Of a stretch of 46,470 nt of DNA, positions 8,711 to 16,617 are shown one piece after another. The DNA comes from an uncultured Saprospiraceae bacterium (GTDB lineage: Bacteria; Bacteroidota; Bacteroidia; Chitinophagales; Saprospiraceae): assembly GCA_937923465.1 (NCBI GenBank), contig CALDUB010000203.1, forward strand, positions 1 to 46,470. The letters are read 5' to 3'. Positions within the stretch are counted from its first letter, which is position 1, and each line of letters begins with the position of its first letter. The notes under the pieces were generated by a model. That model was not told the DNA's origin and ran no database searches. It saw nothing but the letters and a program-made list of their open reading frames with translations. Both the position numbers and the translations under genes were made by a program.

Positions 8711-9499
8711 ATGAAACTAAACCTCTACCAAATAGACGCCTTCACCACCAAAATATTCGGAGGTAACCCAGCCTGCATAGTCCCTCTAAAAGAATGGCTA
8801 CCAGACGAAACCCTTCTAAAAATCACCCAAGAAAATGCCGTAGCAGAAACCGCTTTCTTCATAGACAAAGGCGATAAAATACACCTACGCTGGTTCACAC
8901 CCGAAATTGAAATGGACTTATGTGGACACGCGACACTTGCCGCAGCGCATTGTCTAAAAACAATACTAAACTATCCAAAAGATGAAATAATATTTGAAAC
9001 ACTAAGTGGAGACTTAATAGTTGTTTTAGAAGATGGCTATTACTGTCTAGACTTTCCTGCACGAATGCCCGTCAAAGCAGACTTGCCAGAAGAAGTCAGA
9101 TTATCATTGAATATACAACCAAAGGAAGTGTATAAATCAAGAGACTACGTCTTAGTCTACGAGTCAGAGGAACAAATAAAGAACATCAAGATTGCTAGAC
9201 AAACCTTTGACCAAATTAATCTTGACCCAGGCGGAGTCGTCGTGACTGCAGAGGGGGAAAACTGTGATTTTGTATCAAGATTTTTTACACCACAAGCATC
9301 GATTCTAGAAGACCCTGTAACGGGTTCTGCTCATTGTTCTTTAATCCCATTTTGGTCATTAAGACTTGGGAAGAACGAATTGTCAGCAATGCAAATTTCA
9401 GAAAGAGGAGGCACATTACAGTGCGAAAATAAAGGAGAGAGAGTCCTCATCAGAGGAAAAGCCAGAACGTATTCCATTGGTAGTTTTTGGACAGAATAG
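8711..9499 (+). CDS. PhzF family isomerase/epimerase
   Basis: This 262-residue protein is of normal family length. PhzF-fold enzymes catalyse isomerisation through a conserved glutamate. Here it is Glu45 in NAVAETAFF, the same position as in Pseudomonas PhzF. Other signatures are YQIDAFTTKIFGGNPACIV at the N terminus, WFTPEIEMDLCGHATLAAAH in the first half and the repeated-fold counterpart DPVTGSAHCSLIPFW in the second. No other phenazine genes are nearby, so a general metabolic or metabolite-repair role is more likely than phenazine synthesis. An inverted repeat at 9511-9562 follows the gene. Confidence 0.95.
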   Translation: MKLNLYQIDAFTTKIFGGNPACIVPLKEWLPDETLLKITQENAVAETAFFIDKGDKIHLRWFTPEIEMDLCGHATLAAAHCLKTILNYPKDEIIFETLSGDLIVVLEDGYYCLDFPARMPVKADLPEEVRLSLNIQPKEVYKSRDYVLVYESEEQIKNIKIARQTFDQINLDPGGVVVTAEGENCDFVSRFFTPQASILEDPVTGSAHCSLIPFWSLRLGKNELSAMQISERGGTLQCENKGERVLIRGKARTYSIGSFWTE

Positions 9500-9510
9500 A
9501 GATGTTAGTC

Positions 9511-9562
9511 ATTGTGTTATCGGTTATCCTGAGAAGAAATAACCAATAACCAATAACACAAT
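9511..9562. repeat. Inverted repeat with tandem AATAACC units
   Basis: Arm 9511-9527 pairs with arm 9546-9562 over 17 bp with one mismatch. The right arm lies within a run of four AATAACC-like units (about 9538-9571). Related GTTATCGGTTAT and AATAACC words recur at other gene ends in the window (15094-15118, 15200-15222). It may act as a weak bidirectional terminator for phzF and ppk, which converge here. Confidence 0.6.
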
Positions 9563-9571
9563 AACCAATAA

Positions 9572-11623
9572 CTATCCCTCCTCCATCCGCTTAATATAAA
9601 AGTAAGTCTCTACCTGACTACGAATCGCCATATCCTCCCCGTCCTTCCGATATTCATTACTATGTTTCTTATCAATAATCCGCGACTTTACATTATCATT
9701 CAATTGCAAATCAATCATATCTAAAACCATTTGGCGCACCTCTTGGTCATATAGCGGAAAAGTAGTCTCTATTCTATAGCTCAAATTTCTAGTCATCCAA
9801 TCTGCAGAAGATAGATAGATTTCATCAGCTCCTTTATGATGAAAAATGAAGACACGCGCATGTTCCAAAAAGCGGTCTACAATACTTACTACTTCAATGT
9901 TTTCACTGAAACCTTTGATGCCTGGTACTAGAGAACAAATACCACGTATGATAGCTTTTATTTTAACTCCCGCGCGCGAAGCCTCATACAGTTTTTCAAT
10001 CATCTGTGGGTCTTGGAGACTATTCATTTTTAGTGTGATACGTGCCTCTTTGCCATTTTTAGCATGTTTAATTTCACGGTCTATTTTTGCTTCGATACCA
10101 CTACGCAGATTGAACTGACCCACCATTAAATGCTCAAAATCTTGGGCTGGAACCTTGACCGTTTCTAAGAAAGAAAAAACACGTGCAACCTCACTTGTGA
10201 TGCGCGTATCTGCAGTGAAAAGCCCAAAGTCAGAATAAATTTTTGCAGTATTTTCATGGAAATTACCTGTACTAAGATAAGTATAAATTTTCGCTTCTCC
10301 TTCCTCTTCTCTTCGTACCAAAGCCAATTTACTATGCACTTTTACACCAGGGAAAGAGTAGTTAACAACAACACCTGCTTTCTCTAATCTTTCTCCCCAC
10401 ATCAGATTTGCTTCCTCATCAAAACGTGCCTTGACTTCAATAAATGCAGAAACTTGTTTTCCTGCTTTTACTGCTTTTATCAATGCCTGCATAATGCGTG
10501 AAACGGCAGCTACACGGTACTGAATAATCTTAATGTGCGTCACCTGTGGGTCATCTGCTGCCTCCTCAAAGAAACGGACAACGGACTCGTAAGAGTGATA
10601 CGGAAAATGGACAAAACGGTCTTTTTTAGCAATTGTCTTCCAAAAATCTTTACCTTTTTCAAGGGCAGTATGTGGTAGGGGGGGGAATTCTGGATTTTTC
10701 AAATGGTCGAGACCATAGGTTGGGAATTTGAAAAAATCAAAATTATTATGATACCGACCTTCTGTTAACAAGTCTAACTTCGTCAACTCAAATGTCTCTC
10801 GCAAAAGGTCTAGTAATTCCTCCGTCATAGCGCGGTCATAGACAAAACGAGAGGCTGGTCCAACATGTCTACGATTGAGACTAACTTTAATTTTTTGAAT
10901 CAAATCGCCCGAAAACTCATCATCAATATACAACTCCGCATCACGGGTCAGTTTTATCGAATAAGTATCCAGTATCTCATAACCTGGAAACATAAAGGAC
11001 ACATTATGTCGTACAATATCATCGAGCAGGATAATGTGTTTTTCGCCTTTAGGAGAAGGTAATTCAGTAAAACGTGGTAAGTGGTCAGAAGGCAATTTTA
11101 CCAAAGCATATTGCTGTTTTTGTGTCGTCTTGTCCTTCATCAAAATCGTTAAATAAAGTGCCGCATTATTGAGGAAAGGGCGGATTTTATTACGAAGTAA
11201 GAGAACAGGTTGTACAAAGGGGAGCATTTTTTGGTGAAAATATTCTTCTACAAAAACTTGCTGTTCCTCATCTAAATCTAAACGACGTTTGAGATAAATA
11301 CCATGGTTTTGTAGCTCTGGCGTTATCTGATTTTGAAATATATCGCTAAATTCCTCTTGCTGTTTATCAACTATCTCTAAAATAACCTTCAACGTTGCCT
11401 TTGGGTCGTAATCTAATTTCTTCTTTGTCTTTTTTCCTACGCGGACTAAATTTCTGTGATTAGCCACACGCACACGAAAGAATTCATCTAAATTATTAGA
11501 ATAAATTGCCATGAACTTGACGCGCTCAAATAAAGGTACCGTTGGGTCTTTTGCCTCCTGTAGTACGCGATAATTAAAAGATAACCAGCTAACGTCGCGG
11601 TGTATGTAGGGTGATTCTGCCAT
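9572..11623 (-). CDS. ppk1: Polyphosphate kinase 1
   Basis: This 683-residue enzyme reversibly polymerises the gamma-phosphate of ATP into polyphosphate. The N terminus (DVSWLSFNYRVLQEAKD...YSNNLDEFFRVRV) is the classical PPK1 N domain. The catalytic domain contains the autophosphorylated histidine in GVKVHSKLALV (His430) and the second conserved histidine in RFLEHARVF (His588). The usual STGNFHENTA loop is present, and the C domain holds SSADWMTRNL. Length and domain order are complete. It converges with phzF. Confidence 0.97.
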   Translation of the reverse strand: MAESPYIHRDVSWLSFNYRVLQEAKDPTVPLFERVKFMAIYSNNLDEFFRVRVANHRNLVRVGKKTKKKLDYDPKATLKVILEIVDKQQEEFSDIFQNQITPELQNHGIYLKRRLDLDEEQQVFVEEYFHQKMLPFVQPVLLLRNKIRPFLNNAALYLTILMKDKTTQKQQYALVKLPSDHLPRFTELPSPKGEKHIILLDDIVRHNVSFMFPGYEILDTYSIKLTRDAELYIDDEFSGDLIQKIKVSLNRRHVGPASRFVYDRAMTEELLDLLRETFELTKLDLLTEGRYHNNFDFFKFPTYGLDHLKNPEFPPLPHTALEKGKDFWKTIAKKDRFVHFPYHSYESVVRFFEEAADDPQVTHIKIIQYRVAAVSRIMQALIKAVKAGKQVSAFIEVKARFDEEANLMWGERLEKAGVVVNYSFPGVKVHSKLALVRREEEGEAKIYTYLSTGNFHENTAKIYSDFGLFTADTRITSEVARVFSFLETVKVPAQDFEHLMVGQFNLRSGIEAKIDREIKHAKNGKEARITLKMNSLQDPQMIEKLYEASRAGVKIKAIIRGICSLVPGIKGFSENIEVVSIVDRFLEHARVFIFHHKGADEIYLSSADWMTRNLSYRIETTFPLYDQEVRQMVLDMIDLQLNDNVKSRIIDKKHSNEYRKDGEDMAIRSQVETYFYIKRMEEG

Positions 11624-11710
11624 GAGGAAAAGTTATAAAGTTATTTTGTCTTGAGCTTGATTGAGCTATTGTAGAATGTACTTTGGCTTCATATAATTAA
11701 GGCGTAAAGT

Positions 11711-11764
11711 GCGAGGAGTCAGGCGAGCGTTGACAAAATTTGCGCCTGACCCCTGACTCCTCGC
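11711..11764. repeat. Palindromic intergenic element
   Basis: GCGAGGAGTCAGG (11711-11723) is perfectly complementary to 11752-11764, and an inner GGCG/CGCC pairing is possible. A direct repeat of CCTGACCCCTGA-like words lies in the right arm. It is more G/C-rich than the surroundings. No T-run follows on either strand, so it is not a standard terminator; a REP-like dispersed element is possible. Confidence 0.6.
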
Positions 11765-11773
11765 CCCTGACCC

Positions 11774-12700
11774 CTAAAAAAGCGACATTTGTTCTCCTAT
11801 ATTCTCATCAATAAACTCTGGTCCACGTGTCGTTGCGGATATATTTTTTTGTGTTGCTTTCGCAAAATAGTCTGCTGCTTCGGGCGCTAAAAGATTATCG
11901 GGTTCGTGCGTGAAAAAATAGACTTCGGAAACGCCTTTAGCTGTCCATTCCTTCAATTTTTGTACCCAAGCATCTAATCTTTCAAAATCTGTTGGATGTA
12001 AATCCGTTTCACCCGCATTTCCGACGAAGCGAATCATGGCAATGTGGTTCGTTAGTTGATTGTGTAGCACATCTCGTCTGCCTGCTACATCTGTAATAAC
12101 GGTTGCTTTGCCATATTGTGTCAAAAGCTCGGCTGCGCGTGAAAAATTACTTTCACTCTCAAACCAACTCTCATGACGAAACTCAACGGCTAAAGGAATT
12201 TGTTTAGGAAATTGCTCCAAAAATAAACGCAAACGTGGTAAATCCTTAAATTCGAAATACGGTGGCATTTGCATAAAGCAGCAACCTAATTTCTCTTTTA
12301 GACCAATTATAGACTCACAAAATAGCTGCAAAGTCCCGTCTGTCAGTCCCATATCATTGCGATGACTAATTGTCTGAGGTATTTTGGGACAAAAACGGAA
12401 ATCTGGCGGCGTTTCCGCGTACCATTTTTGAGTCATCTCTAAGGACGGAATGCGATAATGCGTAGTATTCAGCTCAATCGTATTGAATTGTTTGCCATAA
12501 TGCAGCAAATAATCCTTTGTTTTCGTTCCTTTAGGGTAGACGCGACCGACCCATTCTTTCATACTCCAGCCAGTACAACCGATGTAGATTTGGGGATTGT
12601 TTTCTACCGATAAACGGGAGAATAAAGCCGCATTCGCTTCTCTTTTATCAGGAAAAGTGAAGTCAACGTTTGATATGTCAGGTAATTTTCCGAATTTCAT
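11774..12700 (-). CDS. DUF72 domain-containing protein
   Basis: This 308-residue protein belongs to the DUF72 (YecE-like) family, a TIM-barrel-like fold of unknown biochemical activity. Characteristic segments are IYIGCTGWSMKEWVGRVYP at about residues 38-56, FNTIELNTTHYRIPS, FCPKIPQTISH, AVEFRHESWF and a late YFFTHEPDNLLAPEAA. Length is normal for the family. About 150 bp of leader separate it from ppk1 downstream on the same strand, holding the palindromic element at 11711-11764. No role can be assigned. Confidence 0.93.
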   Translation of the reverse strand: MKFGKLPDISNVDFTFPDKREANAALFSRLSVENNPQIYIGCTGWSMKEWVGRVYPKGTKTKDYLLHYGKQFNTIELNTTHYRIPSLEMTQKWYAETPPDFRFCPKIPQTISHRNDMGLTDGTLQLFCESIIGLKEKLGCCFMQMPPYFEFKDLPRLRLFLEQFPKQIPLAVEFRHESWFESESNFSRAAELLTQYGKATVITDVAGRRDVLHNQLTNHIAMIRFVGNAGETDLHPTDFERLDAWVQKLKEWTAKGVSEVYFFTHEPDNLLAPEAADYFAKATQKNISATTRGPEFIDENIGEQMSLF

Positions 12701-13090
12701 GCTATTAATCTTGCCACGAATGTAGAGAAAAGATGTTATATTTTATAAGGGGAACAAGTCTATTAGACTTTAAGCAAAGCAAATAGTCTATACTTCTTGT
12801 TATATCTAACATCTAAGATGTTCCTCTTGTTAGAGAAGAAGTGAATAAATTTTACGAAATTTGTAGCAGAAAGAGATTTGATGAAAATAAAGAGCTTTTA
12901 TAAGTTGACAACACAACAGCAATAATATTCGGAAAACGGACTAAATTTGCTTTAGATTTTAGTTGTTTTTATTTGAGAGATTATGCGCAAACATCTTTTT
13001 TATAGTTAGTTAAATTCAAACAGCTTCTTAGGTATTACAATCCCGTTAGGAAAGCAATAGGAACCCACACAAACCCTTTAAGAAAAAAAT
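12701..13090. other. Intergenic region between divergent DUF72 and lipoprotein genes
   Basis: No gene was found. Several small inverted repeats crowd 12746-12835. They include AGTCTA-T-TAGACT at about 12761-12773, AACATC-TAA-GATGTT at about 12808-12822, and AACAAG pairing with a later CTTGTT. At 12942-12949 the sequence TAAATTTG fits the -7 consensus for a plus-strand promoter of the lipoprotein gene, without a clear -33 box. Confidence 0.4.
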
Positions 13091-13507
13091 ATGAATAAGT
13101 ACTTTTTTGCACTTTTAGTTTCAGCAGGATTTTTATTAACCGGCTGTAGAGATGAGCAACAAAACACAGAACCAAATACAAGTAAGGAGCAGTTGACGCA
13201 GCGTTGGGAACTAACAACTGCGGAACGTAATGGTAAGAAAACAGAAACGCTTCGTGACGCTTATTTCGACCTGCAAGCCGATGGCAGTGGCGTCATTAAT
13301 TTGGACGGCAATGCTCAAAATGCGCAGTGGGATACGGAAGATAATTTTTTAAAAATCAGTGATACGCAGAGTGATTTTCTCTCGACAGATTACGCTATTA
13401 GCAACTTGCAAGATAGTACGATGACACTGAGTGTGGAGTTGCGAAATATTCCCTTTGTGATGCATTTTAGGATAGCGGAAGAAGAACAAGTGGATAGCTT
13501 GCAATAA
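13091..13507 (+). CDS. Small lipoprotein, lipocalin-like
   Basis: This is a 138-residue predicted lipoprotein. A lipobox LLTGC ends a short hydrophobic signal peptide (residues 3-19), and the mature part begins CRDEQQNTEPN. The segment LTQRWELTTAERNGKK...YFDLQADGSGVINLDGN...WDTEDNFLKIS resembles the lipocalin-like lipoproteins common in Bacteroidota: one strand with the W, then strands comparing a threshold 'ADGSG'. Specific function is unknown. The GWxTD gene follows 136 bp downstream on the same strand. Confidence 0.75.
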   Translation: MNKYFFALLVSAGFLLTGCRDEQQNTEPNTSKEQLTQRWELTTAERNGKKTETLRDAYFDLQADGSGVINLDGNAQNAQWDTEDNFLKISDTQSDFLSTDYAISNLQDSTMTLSVELRNIPFVMHFRIAEEEQVDSLQ

Positions 13508-13643
13508 GTCAGACACTTATGTCTAGTTTGGGATGAAACGTTTGGATTGGATAAGTTATCTTTTTAAATTGAGATTGAAAATTTATTTTCAGAACGTTCT
13601 CGAGTAGACTTTATAGAGCTAAAAAACTAAAACTAACGATGTC

Positions 13644-15089
13644 ATGAAAAAAATCATTCTCTTTTTATCCTATATCTTCTTTACTTGCCATCTTTTTGCG
13701 CTAGATACTGATGTCTCTTACACTACTTTTAAAGCAGGAGAAAGCCAATATATCGAAGTCAATCTTTTTCTTGTTGGCAATACTTTGACCTATAAAATGA
13801 TAGACAGCACACAGCAACAAGGGGCGGTGGAAGTCTTGATGCTCATCAAACAAGGTGAAAATATCATTCAATTTGAAAAATATGTCTTGAATGGACCTAT
13901 CTCTAAAGGACAACCAGATTTTTTGGATTTAAAGAGATTTATTTTGCCTAAAGGGGCGTACGAGTTAGAAGTGAAAGTGCAAGACGTAAATAAGCCAGAG
14001 GCTGTTACGGAATACAAAGATGCATTTGAACTTAATTTTAGTGAAGAGAAATTAGAGCAGTCGGACATTCAGTTATTGGCTTCCTACAAAAAGACAGAAG
14101 AGAAAAATATCTTCGTAAAAAGTGGTTTGCAACTAGAGCCACTCGCTTTTAATTTTTACAATAAACGCGCTAATCGTCTCCTTTTTTACAGTGAAATCTA
14201 TAATGCGGACAAAGTAATAGGTCAAGACTACTTGGTCACTTATACCGTGACCGAAATTGTAAATGAAAAACTCCAAAAGCCAATCTCAGTTGGTCATAAA
14301 CGGAAAAAAGCAGAGCAAAGCACAGCATTACTTCTACAAACAGATATCACTAAACTCAAGTCTGGGAATTACGAATTAGCAGTAGAGATTCGTAATCGCG
14401 AAAATGAATTAATCAGTCAAAAGAAAACACGTTTTCAGCGTAGTAATCCATATTTGCAAATAGAAACTGAACCAATAACGGAGAAGGCAATTGAAGATGA
14501 ATTTGTCCAGAAATTAAGTCCAGAACAGCTGACGTACTCTCTCCGCGCTATCGCGGTTATCCTTAATGACTCTGATGGTGAAAATATTAATGAGATGATT
14601 CGTGCGCAGAATTTGGAAGCGCAAAAAATCTATCTTTTCACTTATTGGGCGCAGCAAAATCCAGTTAAACCCTACGATGCTTATCTAGAATACATGGCAG
14701 TGGCACAAGCTATTGACGAAAATTTTGACTCGGGATTTGGTTATGGATTTGAGACGGATAGAGGATATGTTTATATGAAGTATGGACAACCTTCGGATAT
14801 TGTGTCAGAGTCTAATGACCCGTCTGCGCCACCTTATGAAGTTTGGTCTTACAATGAGTTTCCGATGACAAATCAAGGCTTGGTAAAATTCATTTTTTAC
14901 AATCCATCCTTGTCGCCAGGTAATTATGTCATGCTGCACTCTACTGCACGAGGAGAGATTAATAACCCGAGTTGGATGACCGAAATGTACCGCAGCGTAC
15001 CGAATAGTGATAATGGAGCGGGTTCTGGATTTCAAGATGGAAACGGTGGCGCTGGTCGAAATGCAGGGAGAGTTTTTAGTGATTTTTAA
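13644..15089 (+). CDS. GWxTD domain-containing secreted protein
   Basis: This 481-residue protein has a signal peptide (MKKIILFLSYIFFTCHLFA). GWxTD proteins are exported proteins of Bacteroidota and related phyla with no defined activity. The domain sits near residues 340-450: the namesake motif appears as GFETDRG (368-374), followed by YVYMKYGQPSDI and YEVWSYNEF. The Trp of GWxTD is replaced by Phe here. The N-terminal 280 residues form beta-rich domains of no recognised family. It converges with the M23 peptidase gene across a strong hairpin terminator. Confidence 0.88.
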   Translation: MKKIILFLSYIFFTCHLFALDTDVSYTTFKAGESQYIEVNLFLVGNTLTYKMIDSTQQQGAVEVLMLIKQGENIIQFEKYVLNGPISKGQPDFLDLKRFILPKGAYELEVKVQDVNKPEAVTEYKDAFELNFSEEKLEQSDIQLLASYKKTEEKNIFVKSGLQLEPLAFNFYNKRANRLLFYSEIYNADKVIGQDYLVTYTVTEIVNEKLQKPISVGHKRKKAEQSTALLLQTDITKLKSGNYELAVEIRNRENELISQKKTRFQRSNPYLQIETEPITEKAIEDEFVQKLSPEQLTYSLRAIAVILNDSDGENINEMIRAQNLEAQKIYLFTYWAQQNPVKPYDAYLEYMAVAQAIDENFDSGFGYGFETDRGYVYMKYGQPSDIVSESNDPSAPPYEVWSYNEFPMTNQGLVKFIFYNPSLSPGNYVMLHSTARGEINNPSWMTEMYRSVPNSDNGAGSGFQDGNGGAGRNAGRVFSDF

Positions 15090-15146
15090 CTGTAGTTATC
15101 GGTTATTATGTTATTAGTTATTACGGATTTGATTTTGACAAAATAA

Positions 15147-15182
15147 AAGAGAGCCTCTCGTTCAAAGACGAGAGGCTCTCTT
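15147..15182. terminator. Bidirectional terminator between GWxTD and M23 genes
   Basis: This is a 15-bp perfect stem (AAGAGAGCCTCTCGT and its complement) with a 6-base loop. The minus-strand side is followed by TTTTATTTTG, so it mainly serves the M23 gene; it can also stop the GWxTD transcript. The flanks carry the GTTAT/AATAACC words described elsewhere. Confidence 0.92.
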
Positions 15183-15227
15183 CATTACTACGGTTTTTTA
15201 GTAACCAATAACTTAATAACCAAAATC

Positions 15228-16115
15228 CTAAAATCTCACATACTCCGAAGGGTCAACAGCTTGTCCTTTATACCACAATTCAAAATGCAAATGCGGTCCA
15301 TCTGTCAAATCCCCTGTATTACCGATAACGGCAATTGCTTCACCAGCTTTTACAAATTCTCCCGCCTTTTTAAGTAGAGTAGAGTTGTGTTTATAGAATG
15401 TGACAACATTATTAGCATGTTGGATACAAATAGTTTGTCCAGTTTCACGCGTCCAATCAGACATGACAACATAACCATCCAAAACAGACTTAATTGGAGT
15501 CCCTTTTGGTGCTAAAATGTCAATTCCCAAGTGTTTTTTCTCTGGCATAAAAGCAGCACTTATTTCACCACTCAGAGGAGAAGTAAAGTATAATTGCTCT
15601 AGCGGTTTATCATTAGGAGAGGTATTGATGCTTTTACCTTTTTTGTTATTTTGATTTAGCGTCTCCAATGCAACTTCATCCCGCAAGCGCATTTCTTCCT
15701 CACTGACTTCAATAGAGAACTCTGTATCACGTGTCAAATCCTCTGGTATTTCATCTGGTGCACTCTGAGAGTTACCCGTCAATACACGTTGAATACTCTC
15801 TCTGTAAGTATCCGTTGCGTCTGCATAATATTCTATACTGTCTAAGGATTCGTATATCTTTTTCATCTCAGACTGCGCACTTACATCACCATAACCTGGG
15901 ATAAATTGCTTAGCAGGAGTGAAAATTATGGCTAAAACCACAAAAACAGCGACCATCATAATGATGGTACTCAAAATAATATAAATATTGAGTAAAGTTA
16001 GCTTGTAAGAGCCGACCTCTTCAAAAGTATCATTATTCATTACCACCAAACGATACGGATGCTTTACGCGTTCGAGCCAATCCTGAAATTTATTTTGTTT
16101 TTCTTCTTCTTCCAT
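15228..16115 (-). CDS. M23 family metallopeptidase, membrane-anchored
   Basis: This 295-residue protein has one transmembrane helix (about 41-65) after a short cytoplasmic N terminus, a periplasmic linker, and a C-terminal LytM/M23 domain from about residue 175. All zinc-site residues are present: His195 and Asp199 in HLGID, and His274 and His276 in GPHLHFE. The extra His242 is in YKHNS. It should therefore be an active peptidoglycan endopeptidase, unlike degenerate EnvC/NlpD-type activators. The coding start MEEEEKQNKFQDWLERVKHPY resembles membrane-anchored M23 proteins of Bacteroidota. Confidence 0.95.
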   Translation of the reverse strand: MEEEEKQNKFQDWLERVKHPYRLVVMNNDTFEEVGSYKLTLLNIYIILSTIIMMVAVFVVLAIIFTPAKQFIPGYGDVSAQSEMKKIYESLDSIEYYADATDTYRESIQRVLTGNSQSAPDEIPEDLTRDTEFSIEVSEEEMRLRDEVALETLNQNNKKGKSINTSPNDKPLEQLYFTSPLSGEISAAFMPEKKHLGIDILAPKGTPIKSVLDGYVVMSDWTRETGQTICIQHANNVVTFYKHNSTLLKKAGEFVKAGEAIAVIGNTGDLTDGPHLHFELWYKGQAVDPSEYVRF

Positions 16116-16617
16116 TTATTGTATGGTTGTTGGTATGACAGTTGCCGAAGACAAAGAGATACCTGATAAGTTATGAATGACGATTTATGAAATACGTCAC
16201 TACATAATTACCTTAGAAATGTAGCTATTCTTGATTTTTAGATTCAATTTCTCATAATGCTCTGAGTATTTACTCATTACAAACTACCAAAGTCTTGTTT
16301 TACTCAAATAGACCGACGGTTATTAACTGCCAACTATTTCATTAACAATGAAATAAAAATGATGAATTTCAGTTTATTTATTGCTATTACAAGCTTGAAT
16401 AAAGCAACTTGGATGCTTACTTTTGCGTAAGAAAACAGTTGGATATTGCGATTTGACTACAAAAATCGTAAAACTTTAATGAAATGGGCTAATTTTAACG
16501 AACTTTAAGATAAGAGAATCTTAGATTTATAAGTTTGCTAGTCAAAAATTTCAGGAAATAAAAGTCAGACGTGTTGGGAACTTAGTAATTAATAAGGGAA
16601 TAACCAAAAACAGAATA
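16116..16617. other. Intergenic region between divergent M23 and porW genes
   Basis: No gene was found. It carries the porW promoter candidate at 16395-16425 and an inverted repeat CTACAT...ATGTAG at about 16200-16224 that may belong to the M23 leader. The remainder is AT-rich without notable structure. Confidence 0.45.
16395..16425 (+). promoter_or_regulatory. Bacteroidota-type promoter of porW/sprE
   Basis: TTG (16395-16397), a 20-base spacer, then TACTTTTG (16418-16425) fits the Bacteroidota TTG / TAnnTTTG promoter layout. It would give a leader of roughly 185 bases before the ATG at 16618. Confidence 0.5.

Noticed and set aside
9538-9571. Possible CRISPR-like tandem units (AATAACC)
   Set aside because: The units are 7-10 bp with no spacers; it is a simple tandem repeat within an inverted repeat.
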